From positions 5,642,001 to 5,706,000 of the forward strand of contig OZ252053.1 in assembly GCA_965247965.1 (NCBI GenBank): DNA of 64,000 bases. The letters are read 5' to 3'. This stretch comes from UBA7328 sp965247965 (lineage in GTDB: Bacteria > Bacteroidota > Bacteroidia > Chitinophagales > Saprospiraceae). Numbering within the stretch: position 1 is the first letter of the stretch; the number at the start of each line of letters is the position of its first letter. The notes under the pieces were generated by a model. That model did no database searches. It saw nothing but the letters and a program-made list of their open reading frames with translations, and was not told the DNA's origin. This document shows, one piece after another, positions 1-8,465 of the stretch. A program made the position numbers and the translations under genes.

Positions 1-185
1 ACAACGGACTTCAGGTACACATTCGCAGCGGTAGCTTTGTAAATAGAGTAATCAATCAAAAAGACAATCCCACACTCGGCATGCCCCCAGATAATTCAGT
101 CTATTCAGAATCAAAGCAAGACGATCTCACAGATGAACAACTTGAAATTGTGCAATGCTGGATTCAAAGCGGATTTCCCAGATGA
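1..185 (+). CDS. C-terminal end of a c-type cytochrome-like protein (partial)
   Basis: An open frame enters from the left edge (codons from base 3) and stops at 183-185. The visible 60 residues contain a GMPP motif, which fits the distal methionine haem ligand, and end in LTDEQLEIVQCWIQSGFPR. That tail is the usual last helix of class I and planctomycete-type cytochrome c domains. The CxxCH motif must lie outside the window, so the assignment rests on the tail only. The next gene on the same strand is about 410 bases downstream. Confidence 0.6.
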   Translation, partial: NGLQVHIRSGSFVNRVINQKDNPTLGMPPDNSVYSESKQDDLTDEQLEIVQCWIQSGFPR

Positions 186-596
186 AAACAGCCAACGGTC
201 TACGACTGCGAAGAATAGAATACAAGGACATTTAGGACAAGGTTTCTTGGAGCTTGAGGTGATTAATAAATCTGTTTCCTCCATCACTAATTATGAAAAA
301 GATTGTTCAAAAAACCTTTCCGTCCGACCAGGCGGGCACGCTTTTAGGAAACTCTTATGAACACTCCCCCAATCCGAACGGCGCAAACCGTTGGCCGTCC
401 GCCGCAGACCGTGAGAATTTCAGCCCTTAATGACCACTTTTTCTTAGTGATTTCTGCGATATTAATTATAGGTTTAAAATTGGGTATATTCGACCTGAAA
501 AAAACTAAAATAAACCACAAAAGCCTGTTATTTAAGATATAAGCAAAAAACTACAAAATGATTTTAGATCAAAACGAACGACCACAAACGCACTTC
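186..596. other. Gene-free spacer with repeat fragments
   Basis: This 411-base stretch separates the cytochrome tail from the GH32 gene. Two short open frames cross it (133-360 and 357-542), but neither resembles a protein family and one overlaps the cytochrome frame. The recognisable content is a patch of GGCCGTCC/GCCGCAGACC repeat at about 376-413 and AT-rich sequence before the GH32 start. No convincing promoter was identified. Confidence 0.5.
376..413 (+). repeat. Heptamer-type repeat patch
   Basis: The patch reads as imperfect CCGTTGGCCGTCCGCCGCAG units, related to the ACCGTCC repeats found throughout the window. It sits 184 bases or more upstream of the nearest start, unlike most copies, which abut stop codons. 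Confidence 0.45.
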
Positions 597-2243
597 ATGA
601 AAGGGATTTTTTTACTTCTTATTATTCTCATGATTTCCTGTGGGGACCATGACGGCCGGTATGAACATCACGATGACGATGATGACGGATACTCAATGAT
701 GGAGCAAATCGTGCAAACCAGAGAACTTCGCAGGCTCATTCAATCCGATCCACACCGGCCCACTTATCACTTTGTAAATCCGGAAGGCAGAGCATATCCC
801 TTCGACCCAAATGGAGCCATTTTCTGGAAAGGAAAGTACCATGTTGGCTTCATTTACCAATACTTGGCAAATGGCATTAGAGAACATTTTTGGGGACATG
901 CGGTGAGTACGGATCTTTTGCATTGGACGTTGCTGCCGGATATGTTAGACGTGAAGGAAGGAGATATCGAAAAAGGAATATTTAGCGGAGGAGCATTTCT
1001 ATCGAAAGAGGGAGTTCCACATATCATGTATCACGGTCAGGGATCGAGTACCAATTTGGTAGCTTACTCTGAAGACGATGATTTAAGGGTCTGGAAAAAA
1101 TTTGACGGCAATCCGGTATCAAAAACTCCCAAAGAGGGCGATCCTATGCATGGAAAATATCGCGCATGGGATCCGGAGGGCTGGTACGATAAAGAGACCG
1201 ATTATTACTACCAGATTTCGGGTGGAGACGTAGCCGGATTCTTTCGTTCAAGGGACATGTATGACTGGGAATATTTGGGTGACCTTATCGATCAAAATAA
1301 CCGGATGAGGCTCGATTTCGAAGATTTGTCCTGTCCCGATTTCTTTAGCATCGGCGATAAGCATATGCTTTTGTATATCAGTCACAACCTCGGCTCTCAG
1401 TACTATCTTGGAGAATTTGAGGATGGGAAATACAACATTGAAACACATGCTCGAATGAACTGGCCGGGCGGTACGTTCTTTGCTCCTGAACAACTCGTTG
1501 ATGACAAGGGAAGAAATATCATCTGGGGTTGGGTGCTCGAACGTCAACCCGAACTCCTTGAATGGCTTCATAATAGAAGTTGGGAGGACAAAACGAATAA
1601 TCCCACATATTTTCCGTCCAAAGGTTGGTCGGGTATCATGAGTCTCCCACGAGTTGTATCCCTTTCGGAATCAGGCGAAGTGCTGATCAATCCGCCTAAA
1701 GAGTTAAAGAAGTTGAGATGGGCAGGTACGGATGATGGCGAATTTGCGCTCGACGCGAATGAAGAAAGAAAGTTGGCCATAGAAGGAAAAGCTTTGGAAG
1801 TGAAGGTTGAATTTAGCGGAGGTTCTTCGGCACCGTATGGTGTAAAGGTATTCGCTTCCCCTGATGGAAAAGAAGAGACTATTGTTAAATATGATCCGTC
1901 GACCAAAGAGATAGTCATTGACTTTGCTAAATCTGCAGCGAGTGGAAATGGCAAAGTGACCATGCTTCCCAATACGATGAGACCACCGGAGTTGGAAGGA
2001 TTCCTCGACAATGTTTCCGAACAGAGAGCTCCATTCGAATTAAGAAGTGGAGAATCGCTTACGCTCGACATTTTCATCGACAAATCCATGATCGAGGTAT
2101 TCGCTAATGGGCGGCAATGCGTTACTCAGGTGGTATATCCTGAGCTGGAAGAAAGCGGTGGAGTAAAAGTATTTGCGGAAGGTCAAGGCCTGCAGGTTGT
2201 AAGTGCTAAAGGATGGAAGATGGCAGCAACGAATTTGTATTGA
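597..2243 (+). CDS. GH32-family lipoprotein (levanase/invertase-like), atypical active site
   Basis: Predicted surface or periplasmic fructan or fructoside hydrolase of glycoside hydrolase family 32. The start at 597 is preferred over 558 because it begins a lipoprotein signal (MKGIFLLLIILMISCG, lipid cysteine at residue 15). A His/Asp-rich linker follows. The five-bladed propeller carries the nucleophile motif FDPNG (Asp70) and a WDPEG variant of the RDP motif (Asp192). The C-terminal beta-sandwich shows IFIDKSMIEVFANGRQ, typical of GH32. The odd feature is the usual acid/base motif EC(P): here it reads LSCPDFF, with Ser245 before the cysteine and Asp243 two residues earlier. It lies 14 bases before the ABC binding-protein gene, suggesting one operon with the sugar importer. 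The family is certain, but activity and substrate are uncertain because of the changed motif. Confidence 0.85.
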   Translation: MKGIFLLLIILMISCGDHDGRYEHHDDDDDGYSMMEQIVQTRELRRLIQSDPHRPTYHFVNPEGRAYPFDPNGAIFWKGKYHVGFIYQYLANGIREHFWGHAVSTDLLHWTLLPDMLDVKEGDIEKGIFSGGAFLSKEGVPHIMYHGQGSSTNLVAYSEDDDLRVWKKFDGNPVSKTPKEGDPMHGKYRAWDPEGWYDKETDYYYQISGGDVAGFFRSRDMYDWEYLGDLIDQNNRMRLDFEDLSCPDFFSIGDKHMLLYISHNLGSQYYLGEFEDGKYNIETHARMNWPGGTFFAPEQLVDDKGRNIIWGWVLERQPELLEWLHNRSWEDKTNNPTYFPSKGWSGIMSLPRVVSLSESGEVLINPPKELKKLRWAGTDDGEFALDANEERKLAIEGKALEVKVEFSGGSSAPYGVKVFASPDGKEETIVKYDPSTKEIVIDFAKSAASGNGKVTMLPNTMRPPELEGFLDNVSEQRAPFELRSGESLTLDIFIDKSMIEVFANGRQCVTQVVYPELEESGGVKVFAEGQGLQVVSAKGWKMAATNLY

Positions 2244-2257
2244 CAAAGAAACAAAGC

Positions 2258-3235
2258 ATGAAAAAAAGAAGACTGATCCTTCCGATAATTTGCCTGACAT
2301 TTTTTACGCTACTCTTAGCCGCATGCAGTGGAAGTAATCAAAAAAGCGATTCCCGTGATGTAAAAGGTGTAATCGGCATCACCATCATGAGTTCCGAAAA
2401 TCCATTCTTCAATGTTTTGGCGAAAGCCGCCCAAGCTAAAGCGAAGGAAAATGGTTACGATGTGCAGATTTTGAGTGGTGATAACGACCCTGATAAACAA
2501 GACAGACAAGTCAAGGATTTTATTTCAAAAAAGGTATCGGCCATCATCATATCTCCTTGCAATGCACACGCCATAGGAGCTTCTATTAAATCTGCGAACC
2601 AGGCGGGTATACCTGTGTTCATGGCAGATACGGGATGCACAGATCCCACCGCGAAAGTTGTCTCTACCATTGCAACCGCCAATTACCAAGGTGGTCTTCA
2701 GGCCGGTGAAGGAATGATCGAACTGCTTGGAGGAAAAGGAGGTGAAGTGCTCGTACTGGATTTTAAACCCGCTGAATCCTGCCTGCAAAGGGTGGCTGGA
2801 TTCAAAGAAGTAGTCAACGAATACAATGAAAAGAACCCGGAAGCCCGTATAGAAATCGTAAAAGAGTTGCAGAGTGGAGGACGCCGGGATATAGCCAATC
2901 AATCCACAAGCGATGCTCTGCAGGCTCATCCCGACTTAGCGGCCATTTTTGCCATCAACGATCCCGCTGCCCTTGGAGCTTATGCCGCACTCGAAAAAGT
3001 AGGTCGGCAAGATGAGGTTGATATCATCGGTTTCGATGGTATGCCGGAAGGCAAGCAGGCGATAAAAGAAGGAAAGATATATGCGGACCCTATCCAGTTT
3101 CCTGATCGTATAGGACAGATGACCATACAAGCAATGTTGGATTATTTCGATGGAAAAGAGGTGGCTTCTGCTATTGATATCCCGACCTATTTATACAAAA
3201 AAGCGGACGCCGACAAAGATCCGACACTGAATTAG
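2258..3235 (+). CDS. Sugar ABC transporter substrate-binding lipoprotein (ribose type)
   Basis: Periplasmic-binding-protein-like domain of the RbsB/xylose/allose class. ATG at 2258 begins a lipoprotein signal ending LLLAAC. The mature part starts with GVIGITIMSSENPFF and contains ISPCNAHAIGASIKSANQ and INDPAALGAYAALE, the ligand-binding and hinge stretches of this family. The ATPase gene starts 6 bases downstream and the permease follows, so this is a complete type-1 sugar importer. Location after a GH32 gene and in the same window as a PfkB kinase suggests fructose or another monosaccharide as ligand, but the sequence does not decide this. Confidence 0.88.
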   Translation: MKKRRLILPIICLTFFTLLLAACSGSNQKSDSRDVKGVIGITIMSSENPFFNVLAKAAQAKAKENGYDVQILSGDNDPDKQDRQVKDFISKKVSAIIISPCNAHAIGASIKSANQAGIPVFMADTGCTDPTAKVVSTIATANYQGGLQAGEGMIELLGGKGGEVLVLDFKPAESCLQRVAGFKEVVNEYNEKNPEARIEIVKELQSGGRRDIANQSTSDALQAHPDLAAIFAINDPAALGAYAALEKVGRQDEVDIIGFDGMPEGKQAIKEGKIYADPIQFPDRIGQMTIQAMLDYFDGKEVASAIDIPTYLYKKADADKDPTLN

Positions 3236-3241
3236 CATAAC

Positions 3242-4732
3242 TTGCGAAGCATCAATAAAGTTCTATCCATGCGAGGCATCCACAAACACTTTCCCGGCGT
3301 GCATGCTTTAAAAGGAGTCGATCTCGATCTTTACGAAGGCGAAGTGCTTGCCGTGCTGGGAGAAAACGGAGCCGGCAAAAGCACATTGATCAAAATGCTC
3401 GGCGGAGCTCATTTGCCATCAGAAGGGTCAATTAAGCTGTTTGGCAGTGAAATTCATATAACCAATCCACACCTTGCACAGGAAAACGGTATCGGCATCA
3501 TCTACCAGGAATTTAATCTTGTACCCTATCTCAGCGCCCGTGAAAATATTTTTCTTGGTCGGGAAATTACCAAAGGCATTGCCATCAATAAATCCGAAGA
3601 AAGGCGACAAGCCAATGAGTTGTTTGACAAAATTGGAATCCGGATCAATCCCGAACGACCGATTTTTCGCTTGAGTGTAGCTGAACAGCAAATTGTAGAA
3701 ATTGCGAAAGCATTATCCCAGGATGCAAGAATCTTGGTCATGGACGAACCAAGCGCCAGCCTTACCCCGAAAGAGGTAAAAGGTCTTTTCAAGATCATCC
3801 GGGATTTGAAAAATCAAGGAATAGGCATCATTTACATCAGTCACCGGTTGGACGAGATATTTGAGATTTGCGATCGAATATATGTCCTTCGCGACGGCGA
3901 ATTCATAGGTACAAAAGACATAACGAAGGTATCCCGCCAGCAGATGATCGAAATGATGGTGGGCAGAAAGATGGACAATGAATTTCCCAAAGAGCATCAT
4001 CCTATAGGCAAGACTCGCCTGGAAGTACAAGGGATGTCAAGTGGCGAAAGAGTGCGAGATGTCTCATTTTCTGTGCAATCAGGGGAAGTGTTGGGATTGA
4101 CCGGCTTAATTGGTGCAGGAAGGACGGAAACTGCTCGATTGATTTTTGGAGCCGATGAGCGTGATCAAGGTTCTATTTTCAAAGATGGTAGTGAAATTGA
4201 AATCAAATCGCCTGAAGATGCTATTCAAAATGGTATCTGTCTATTGACTGAAGATCGAAAGGGTCAGGGACTGGTTTTGATGCACAGTTCAATTGAGAAC
4301 TTTGGCTTGCCCAACCTAAGAGAATTTTCAAAATATGACGTACTCAGACCAAAAGAGGAACGCGCTGCCTTTCAGGCATTAGTGGATAAAATTCATATTA
4401 AGCTATCCGGTCATAATCAATTGGCCGGAAACCTCAGCGGAGGAAATCAACAAAAACTCGTACTGACCAAATGGCTGCAAAAAAACTGCGATGTCATAAT
4501 ATTTGACGAACCAACACGGGGTATTGATGTAGGTGCGAAGTACGAAATATACATGCTCATTAACCAACTGGCAAGGGAGGGAAAAGCAATTGTTATGATC
4601 AGTTCGGAATTACCGGAAGTACTAGGAATGTCGGATCGCATCCTGGTCATGCGAAATGGAGGAATTTCGGGCGAGATTAAAGATGTAAAAAATACAAGCC
4701 AGGAGGAAATTATGGAGCTGGCCGTGCATTAA
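3242..4732 (+). CDS. Sugar ABC transporter ATP-binding protein (RbsA type, two ABC domains)
   Basis: Fused double ATPase energising ribose-class sugar uptake. The N-terminal domain has Walker A GENGAGKST, a degenerate signature (LSVAEQQ) and Walker B ILVMDEP. The C-terminal domain has a degenerate P-loop (GLIGAGRTE), signature LSGGNQQK and Walker B VIIFDEP. This asymmetry is normal for RbsA and MglA. The frame opens with TTG at 3242. An ATG at 3269 would cut off the first beta strand, so TTG is preferred. At 496 residues the length is typical. A 150-base palindromic element separates it from the permease. Confidence 0.88.
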   Translation: MRSINKVLSMRGIHKHFPGVHALKGVDLDLYEGEVLAVLGENGAGKSTLIKMLGGAHLPSEGSIKLFGSEIHITNPHLAQENGIGIIYQEFNLVPYLSARENIFLGREITKGIAINKSEERRQANELFDKIGIRINPERPIFRLSVAEQQIVEIAKALSQDARILVMDEPSASLTPKEVKGLFKIIRDLKNQGIGIIYISHRLDEIFEICDRIYVLRDGEFIGTKDITKVSRQQMIEMMVGRKMDNEFPKEHHPIGKTRLEVQGMSSGERVRDVSFSVQSGEVLGLTGLIGAGRTETARLIFGADERDQGSIFKDGSEIEIKSPEDAIQNGICLLTEDRKGQGLVLMHSSIENFGLPNLREFSKYDVLRPKEERAAFQALVDKIHIKLSGHNQLAGNLSGGNQQKLVLTKWLQKNCDVIIFDEPTRGIDVGAKYEIYMLINQLAREGKAIVMISSELPEVLGMSDRILVMRNGGISGEIKDVKNTSQEEIMELAVH

Positions 4733-4753
4733 ATACTCAGAGAAAATTATATA

Positions 4754-4903
4754 ACTAGTGCGTCAGAAACGAAATACTTGACCGTTTATTTAAACCGTTG
4801 TTCGTTGTTCGTTGATAGTTGTTTGTTAGGTCAAACCAGCAACGAACAACCAGCAACCGTCAACTTTTAAGACGTTCAAAGACTTTGTTTCTAACACACT
4901 AGT
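4754..4903. repeat. Palindromic MITE-like element
   Basis: The two ends form an imperfect inverted repeat about 50 bases long. It starts ACTAGTGCGTCAGAAAC on the left and mirrors as GTTTCTAACACACTAGT on the right. The inner part holds repeated GTTCGTTG/CAACGAAC stretches. There is no open reading frame. It lies inside the ABC operon, between the ATPase and permease genes. Its ACTAGTG ends match those of the larger palindrome at 24003-24200. Confidence 0.55.
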
Positions 4904-4939
4904 GGATAATCAATAATTTGTATAAACACGAATTACACG

Positions 4940-4969
4940 CCCGCCCACCGTAGTTTTAACGTAGGCGGG
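4940..4969. repeat. GC-rich intergenic palindrome
   Basis: CCCGCCCACCGTAG and its mirror CGTAGGCGGG form a hairpin 11 bases before the permease start. A related palindrome (TCCACCGAAG/CGTAGGTGGA) is at 53701-53726. This is a common type of Bacteroidota spacer repeat. An effect on translation of the permease is possible but not shown. Confidence 0.55.
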
Positions 4970-4980
4970 AATAAGCACGC

Positions 4981-6393
4981 ATGAAATATCTAAATGAATT
5001 CATAACGGATTACGGTATTATCCTGGTACTAATTTTCCTGATCGCCCTTTTCAGCGTACTGACAATACAGGAAGAGGAATCGACTGGAGATGCTGCAGCT
5101 GCCGAGTTGGCTGCTGAAATTTCGAAAGGCGGTTCGGCAAAAAATGTGATGATTATCGGTTCTGTCTCGCAAGACGATGTGAGGATGTCGACAACATTAA
5201 AACGATTGTTGGAAGAAAAAGGCCATTCAGTTGTTACCATAGTGAATGGAGGGCCGGCTGAAACAGGACGTGCTCTAAGAGATTTAGATAGTACAAGACA
5301 AAAAGTAGATTATATCGCGTGTACAAAAAGAATATCAAGTTGGTCGTTGATCGAAAACGTTAATACTCGGTTTGCAGCGACGACAGATGTATCTGTTATT
5401 CATCCTCAATCTCAAAAATATCCGGGCTTCCTGAAGCGGGATAATATTAGAAATGTCGCCGATCGAATATCAGTAATAGCGATTCTGGCCATAGGAATGA
5501 CTATGGTAATAATCACAGCCGGAATCGACCTTTCCGTCGGAAGTTTAATAGCGCTTGCAGCAGTTACAAGCGCCTTGTTCATACGGGAAATCGGGGGCGA
5601 TGCGAGCGCCGGGCCAGGAATGCTCATTCTTTGTAGCTTATTGGCGATCCTGGTTTGCGGTCTGCTGGGGTTTTTTTCAGGAAAGCTTTCGACAACTTTT
5701 ATGATCACGCCATTTATTGCTACGCTTGCAATGATGATGATAGCACGAGGATTAGCTTATAAATTTTCAAATGTTACTACCATTCCTATCACTAATGAGG
5801 CCTTTGCCTGGCTGGGCAAAGGCAGGATGGGAGGGATTCCTGTTTCCGTAATTGTGATGACACTCTTGTACGTTTGGGCCTATTTTGTGATGCATTGGAC
5901 GACGTTTGGAAGACGGATTTATGCAATTGGTGGCAATATGGAGGCTGCGCGCCTTTCCGGTGTACCGGTCAATAATATCCTGGTAAAAGTGTATACTATT
6001 TGTGGATTGTTGGCAGGATTAGGTGGAGTGATTACCGCTTCCAATTTGGCCGGAGGAGCGGCGACTTATGGAGACTACTATGAATTATATACTATTGCCG
6101 CTGTGGTCGTAGGTGGTACAAGTCTGATGGGTGGGCAAGGCAAAATAATTGGTACCTTAATTGGTGCTTTCATAATTGCAGTAATTCAAAGTGGTATGAA
6201 CCAGGTGGGCATCGAATCGAATACACAGAAAGTCGTATTCGGAATTGTGATCATTGGTGCGATAACAACTGACAAGTACAAGAAAAAGGAAATAACTACT
6301 ATCCAGTTAGGAATGTTGATTGCCGCTATTGCAGCGGTAGGTGCGGCGATTTATTTTTATTTAAAATTTGTATATCCCGAAGCTTTTATGTAG
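4981..6393 (+). CDS. Sugar ABC transporter permease (RbsC type) with extra domain
   Basis: Inner-membrane channel of the importer encoded just upstream. A first membrane segment (residues about 12-28) is followed by about 120 soluble residues. From about residue 155 the canonical RbsC core begins, with AIGMTMVIITAGIDLSVGS, EAARLSGVPVN (coupling region) and AVVVGGTSLMGGQGKIIGT. The soluble insert contains KNVMIIGSVSQDDVR and alternating helix/strand patterns resembling half of a binding-protein fold. Ordinary RbsC proteins are about 320 residues, while this one is 470. I recall similar inserts in planctomycete sugar permeases. The C-terminus adds one more membrane segment. Confidence 0.85.
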   Translation: MKYLNEFITDYGIILVLIFLIALFSVLTIQEEESTGDAAAAELAAEISKGGSAKNVMIIGSVSQDDVRMSTTLKRLLEEKGHSVVTIVNGGPAETGRALRDLDSTRQKVDYIACTKRISSWSLIENVNTRFAATTDVSVIHPQSQKYPGFLKRDNIRNVADRISVIAILAIGMTMVIITAGIDLSVGSLIALAAVTSALFIREIGGDASAGPGMLILCSLLAILVCGLLGFFSGKLSTTFMITPFIATLAMMMIARGLAYKFSNVTTIPITNEAFAWLGKGRMGGIPVSVIVMTLLYVWAYFVMHWTTFGRRIYAIGGNMEAARLSGVPVNNILVKVYTICGLLAGLGGVITASNLAGGAATYGDYYELYTIAAVVVGGTSLMGGQGKIIGTLIGAFIIAVIQSGMNQVGIESNTQKVVFGIVIIGAITTDKYKKKEITTIQLGMLIAAIAAVGAAIYFYLKFVYPEAFM

Positions 6394-6460
6394 ACAAAAC
6401 GTAAGGTCTCAATGATGAATTTTGAATGAATACAATTGTCTTTCAAACGAGAACGTTGAA

Positions 6461-6504
6461 GCACTGAAAGTGCGAAAGCTCATAGCCAGGGGTGTAACCC
6501 CTGG
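6461..6504. repeat. Double hairpin repeat between permease and AroE-like gene
   Basis: Two adjacent hairpins occur: GCACT-GAA-AGTGC at 6461-6473 and CCAGGGGT-GTA-ACCCCTGG at 6486-6504. The second, preceded by CATAG, resembles a dispersed repeat often seen in Bacteroidota spacers. It could also end the transporter transcript, but no T-run follows. Confidence 0.5.
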
Positions 6505-6588
6505 ATTTAATGCCCTGATAACCAAACAGTTGGCGGGATTTTTGCCTCATGCAAAAATCATGACAACTGCTTTCAAAACAAGAAAAAC

Positions 6589-7440
6589 ATGTCCAAAGAA
6601 ATAAGTTTCAAAACAGAACTCATCGGCAATTTTGGCCACCCGGTCTGGGATAATCCTACAGGAGAAATGGTCGAGGCCGCCTTTGCTCATCACGGTATGA
6701 ATTATAGATACGTTACGACCGAAGTTCGCGCCGAAAATCTAAAACCCGCTTTCGAAGGACTAAAGGCTATGGGATACAGAGGATTCAATTGCACTATTCC
6801 CCACAAAGTGGCGATAATCGATCACTTGGATGGACTAGGGGAATCTGCTTCAATAATGGAAGCGGTGAATTGTGTTGTCCTGCGCGATGGAAAATACATC
6901 GGAGAAAATACAGATGGCAAAGGATTCCTCGAATCAATTTCAGAGGTGACCGACCCAAATGGAAAAAAGGTTGTAATATTTGGTGCAGGAGGTGCAGCTC
7001 GAGCGGTTTCTGTTGAGTTGGCCCTGTCGGACGTGAAGAATATGACGATAGTCAATCGGAGCAGAGAAAGGGGTGAAGGCTTAATAGATCTTTTGAATAG
7101 AAAAACTTCCGCTGATGTGAGCTTGGTATTGTGGCAAGGCGATTATACAATCCCTGAGGGAACCGATATTGTCATTAATTGCACGAGCATCGGCTTATCG
7201 CCAAATGTAGTGCGCGTTCCAGTAAATAAATCTTCGTTAAAGTCAGGAATGGTCGTATGTGATCTGATTGTAAACCCACCGCATACTCCATTTTTACAAG
7301 AGGCTGGAGAACAAGGCTGTACAACACTGGACGGAGTAGGAATGCTGGTCAACCAGGGAAAAATAGGAATTAAGTATTGGTCGGGTATCGACGTAGATGG
7401 TTCTGTAATGAGAAAAAGAATTGAAGAAATTTATGGGTGA
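6589..7440 (+). CDS. Shikimate dehydrogenase-like NAD(P)-dependent oxidoreductase
   Basis: AroE-fold enzyme of 283 residues. The catalytic lysine motif TIPHK (Lys73), the aspartate motif ENTDGKGF (Asp109), the dinucleotide loop GAGGAARA (132-139) and the C-terminal DGVGMLVNQG are all present. The N-terminal substrate motif is not: where shikimate dehydrogenases have two serines (HSxSP), this protein has HPVWDNPTG. Because those serines bind the shikimate carboxylate, a different cyclitol or sugar-acid substrate is likely. The position between a sugar importer and GH32-like and epimerase-like genes supports a catabolic role rather than aromatic biosynthesis. It is followed 23 bases later by the next gene. 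Confidence 0.75.
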   Translation: MSKEISFKTELIGNFGHPVWDNPTGEMVEAAFAHHGMNYRYVTTEVRAENLKPAFEGLKAMGYRGFNCTIPHKVAIIDHLDGLGESASIMEAVNCVVLRDGKYIGENTDGKGFLESISEVTDPNGKKVVIFGAGGAARAVSVELALSDVKNMTIVNRSRERGEGLIDLLNRKTSADVSLVLWQGDYTIPEGTDIVINCTSIGLSPNVVRVPVNKSSLKSGMVVCDLIVNPPHTPFLQEAGEQGCTTLDGVGMLVNQGKIGIKYWSGIDVDGSVMRKRIEEIYG

Positions 7441-7463
7441 TATTGTCTGAGCATTTTGGTGCA

Positions 7464-8465
7464 ATGAAGTACTTTGGAATTCATATTGTCATTTTTTTGA
7501 TGATTTGTTATTGGCAAATCGCCTCATCCCAATTTGACGTTAACTACGACCCAAAACAACAACCTATTGATGAGATCCAGTATTTTAAACCAGTTGAGCA
7601 CGATCTCTTTGTAGGTGATTGTATGCCTTTCTCCCATGACGGAACTCTCTATATGTATTGGCTTATTGATAAGGGACATCATTCTGCATTAAATGGATAT
7701 GGAGCCCACCAATGGGTATTAAGTACATCAGATAATCTTATTAATTGGAAACATTATCCCATCGCGCTGGGCCTTGATGAGGAATGGGAAAAATCCATAT
7801 GTACAGGATCGGTAATTTATGCCGAAGAATCTTTTTATGCATTTTTTGCCACAAGGTCGGTTCGAAATGGACAGAGACATGAAGAAATGAGTTTTGCGGT
7901 GAGTGATGACGGAAAAGATTTTGAAAAACTCCAACCGAACCCGTTTTTTACAGCCCCTGAAGGTTACGAATCGGGACATTTTCGCGATCCTAAAGCTATA
8001 GAAGACGATGATGGATATCATCTTTTTATATCCGCCTATCAATCCGATCCCGAAATGATTGGTTTTGGAGGGACTCTGGCACATTTGTTTTCAGTTGATT
8101 TAAGAAATTGGGAGGTTAAAGAACCCGTCCTTACAGGGCAAAGACATACGCCGGAATGTCCCGATTACTTCATTTGGAATGAATGGTATTATATGACCTT
8201 CAGTAATGGAGGATATCGATTAAATTTTTCGTCTAACCATCAAAGAGTTGATCTGGGAAATGTGTTTATCGAATCAGTTGAAGGACTTAACAACAACATT
8301 TCACTGGACATTATAATGAAAGGAGATATTATCGATGTATCAATAGACAATCGTCGCTGCATTGTAAATCGCTGCCACGAAGAGAAAGGAAACCAATTGT
8401 GGTTTTATGCCAAGCACGGTATTGTAAACTTCAAATCTATCAAAGTATATGAAATTAAAAATTAG
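7464..8465 (+). CDS. GH32-like five-bladed propeller hydrolase
   Basis: Secreted protein with a signal peptide (MKYFGIHIVIFLMICYWQ). ATG 7464 is preferred over the in-frame GTG at 7437 that overlaps aroE-like. The propeller shows VGDCMPFSHDG, where the aspartate replaces the NDPNG nucleophile position, then FRDPKAIED (RDP stabiliser) and TPECPDYF with the canonical acid/base glutamate. This pattern is that of the GH32-like branch lacking the classical WMNDPNG start. The second half is shortened and ends in a small strand-rich region instead of a full GH32 sandwich. It likely acts on a fructoside or related furanoside. The last 17 bases overlap the next gene, indicating co-transcription. Confidence 0.72.
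   Translation: MKYFGIHIVIFLMICYWQIASSQFDVNYDPKQQPIDEIQYFKPVEHDLFVGDCMPFSHDGTLYMYWLIDKGHHSALNGYGAHQWVLSTSDNLINWKHYPIALGLDEEWEKSICTGSVIYAEESFYAFFATRSVRNGQRHEEMSFAVSDDGKDFEKLQPNPFFTAPEGYESGHFRDPKAIEDDDGYHLFISAYQSDPEMIGFGGTLAHLFSVDLRNWEVKEPVLTGQRHTPECPDYFIWNEWYYMTFSNGGYRLNFSSNHQRVDLGNVFIESVEGLNNNISLDIIMKGDIIDVSIDNRRCIVNRCHEEKGNQLWFYAKHGIVNFKSIKVYEIKN

Noticed and set aside
133..542. Two short + strand open frames (133-360 and 357-542)
   Set aside because: The first overlaps the cytochrome tail in another frame, both have unnatural composition and no family motifs, and part of the DNA is repeat.
2213..2257. Upstream start for the sugar-binding protein overlapping the GH32 end
   Set aside because: It would place 15 residues before the lipoprotein signal. 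ATG 2258 gives a normal signal peptide.
6422..6604. 60-codon frame before the AroE-like gene
   Set aside because: It translates the double hairpin repeat and overlaps the AroE-like start. No protein features are seen.
6589..7440. Calling this gene aroE
   Set aside because: The shikimate-binding serines are missing and the context is sugar catabolism, so only a family-level name is justified.
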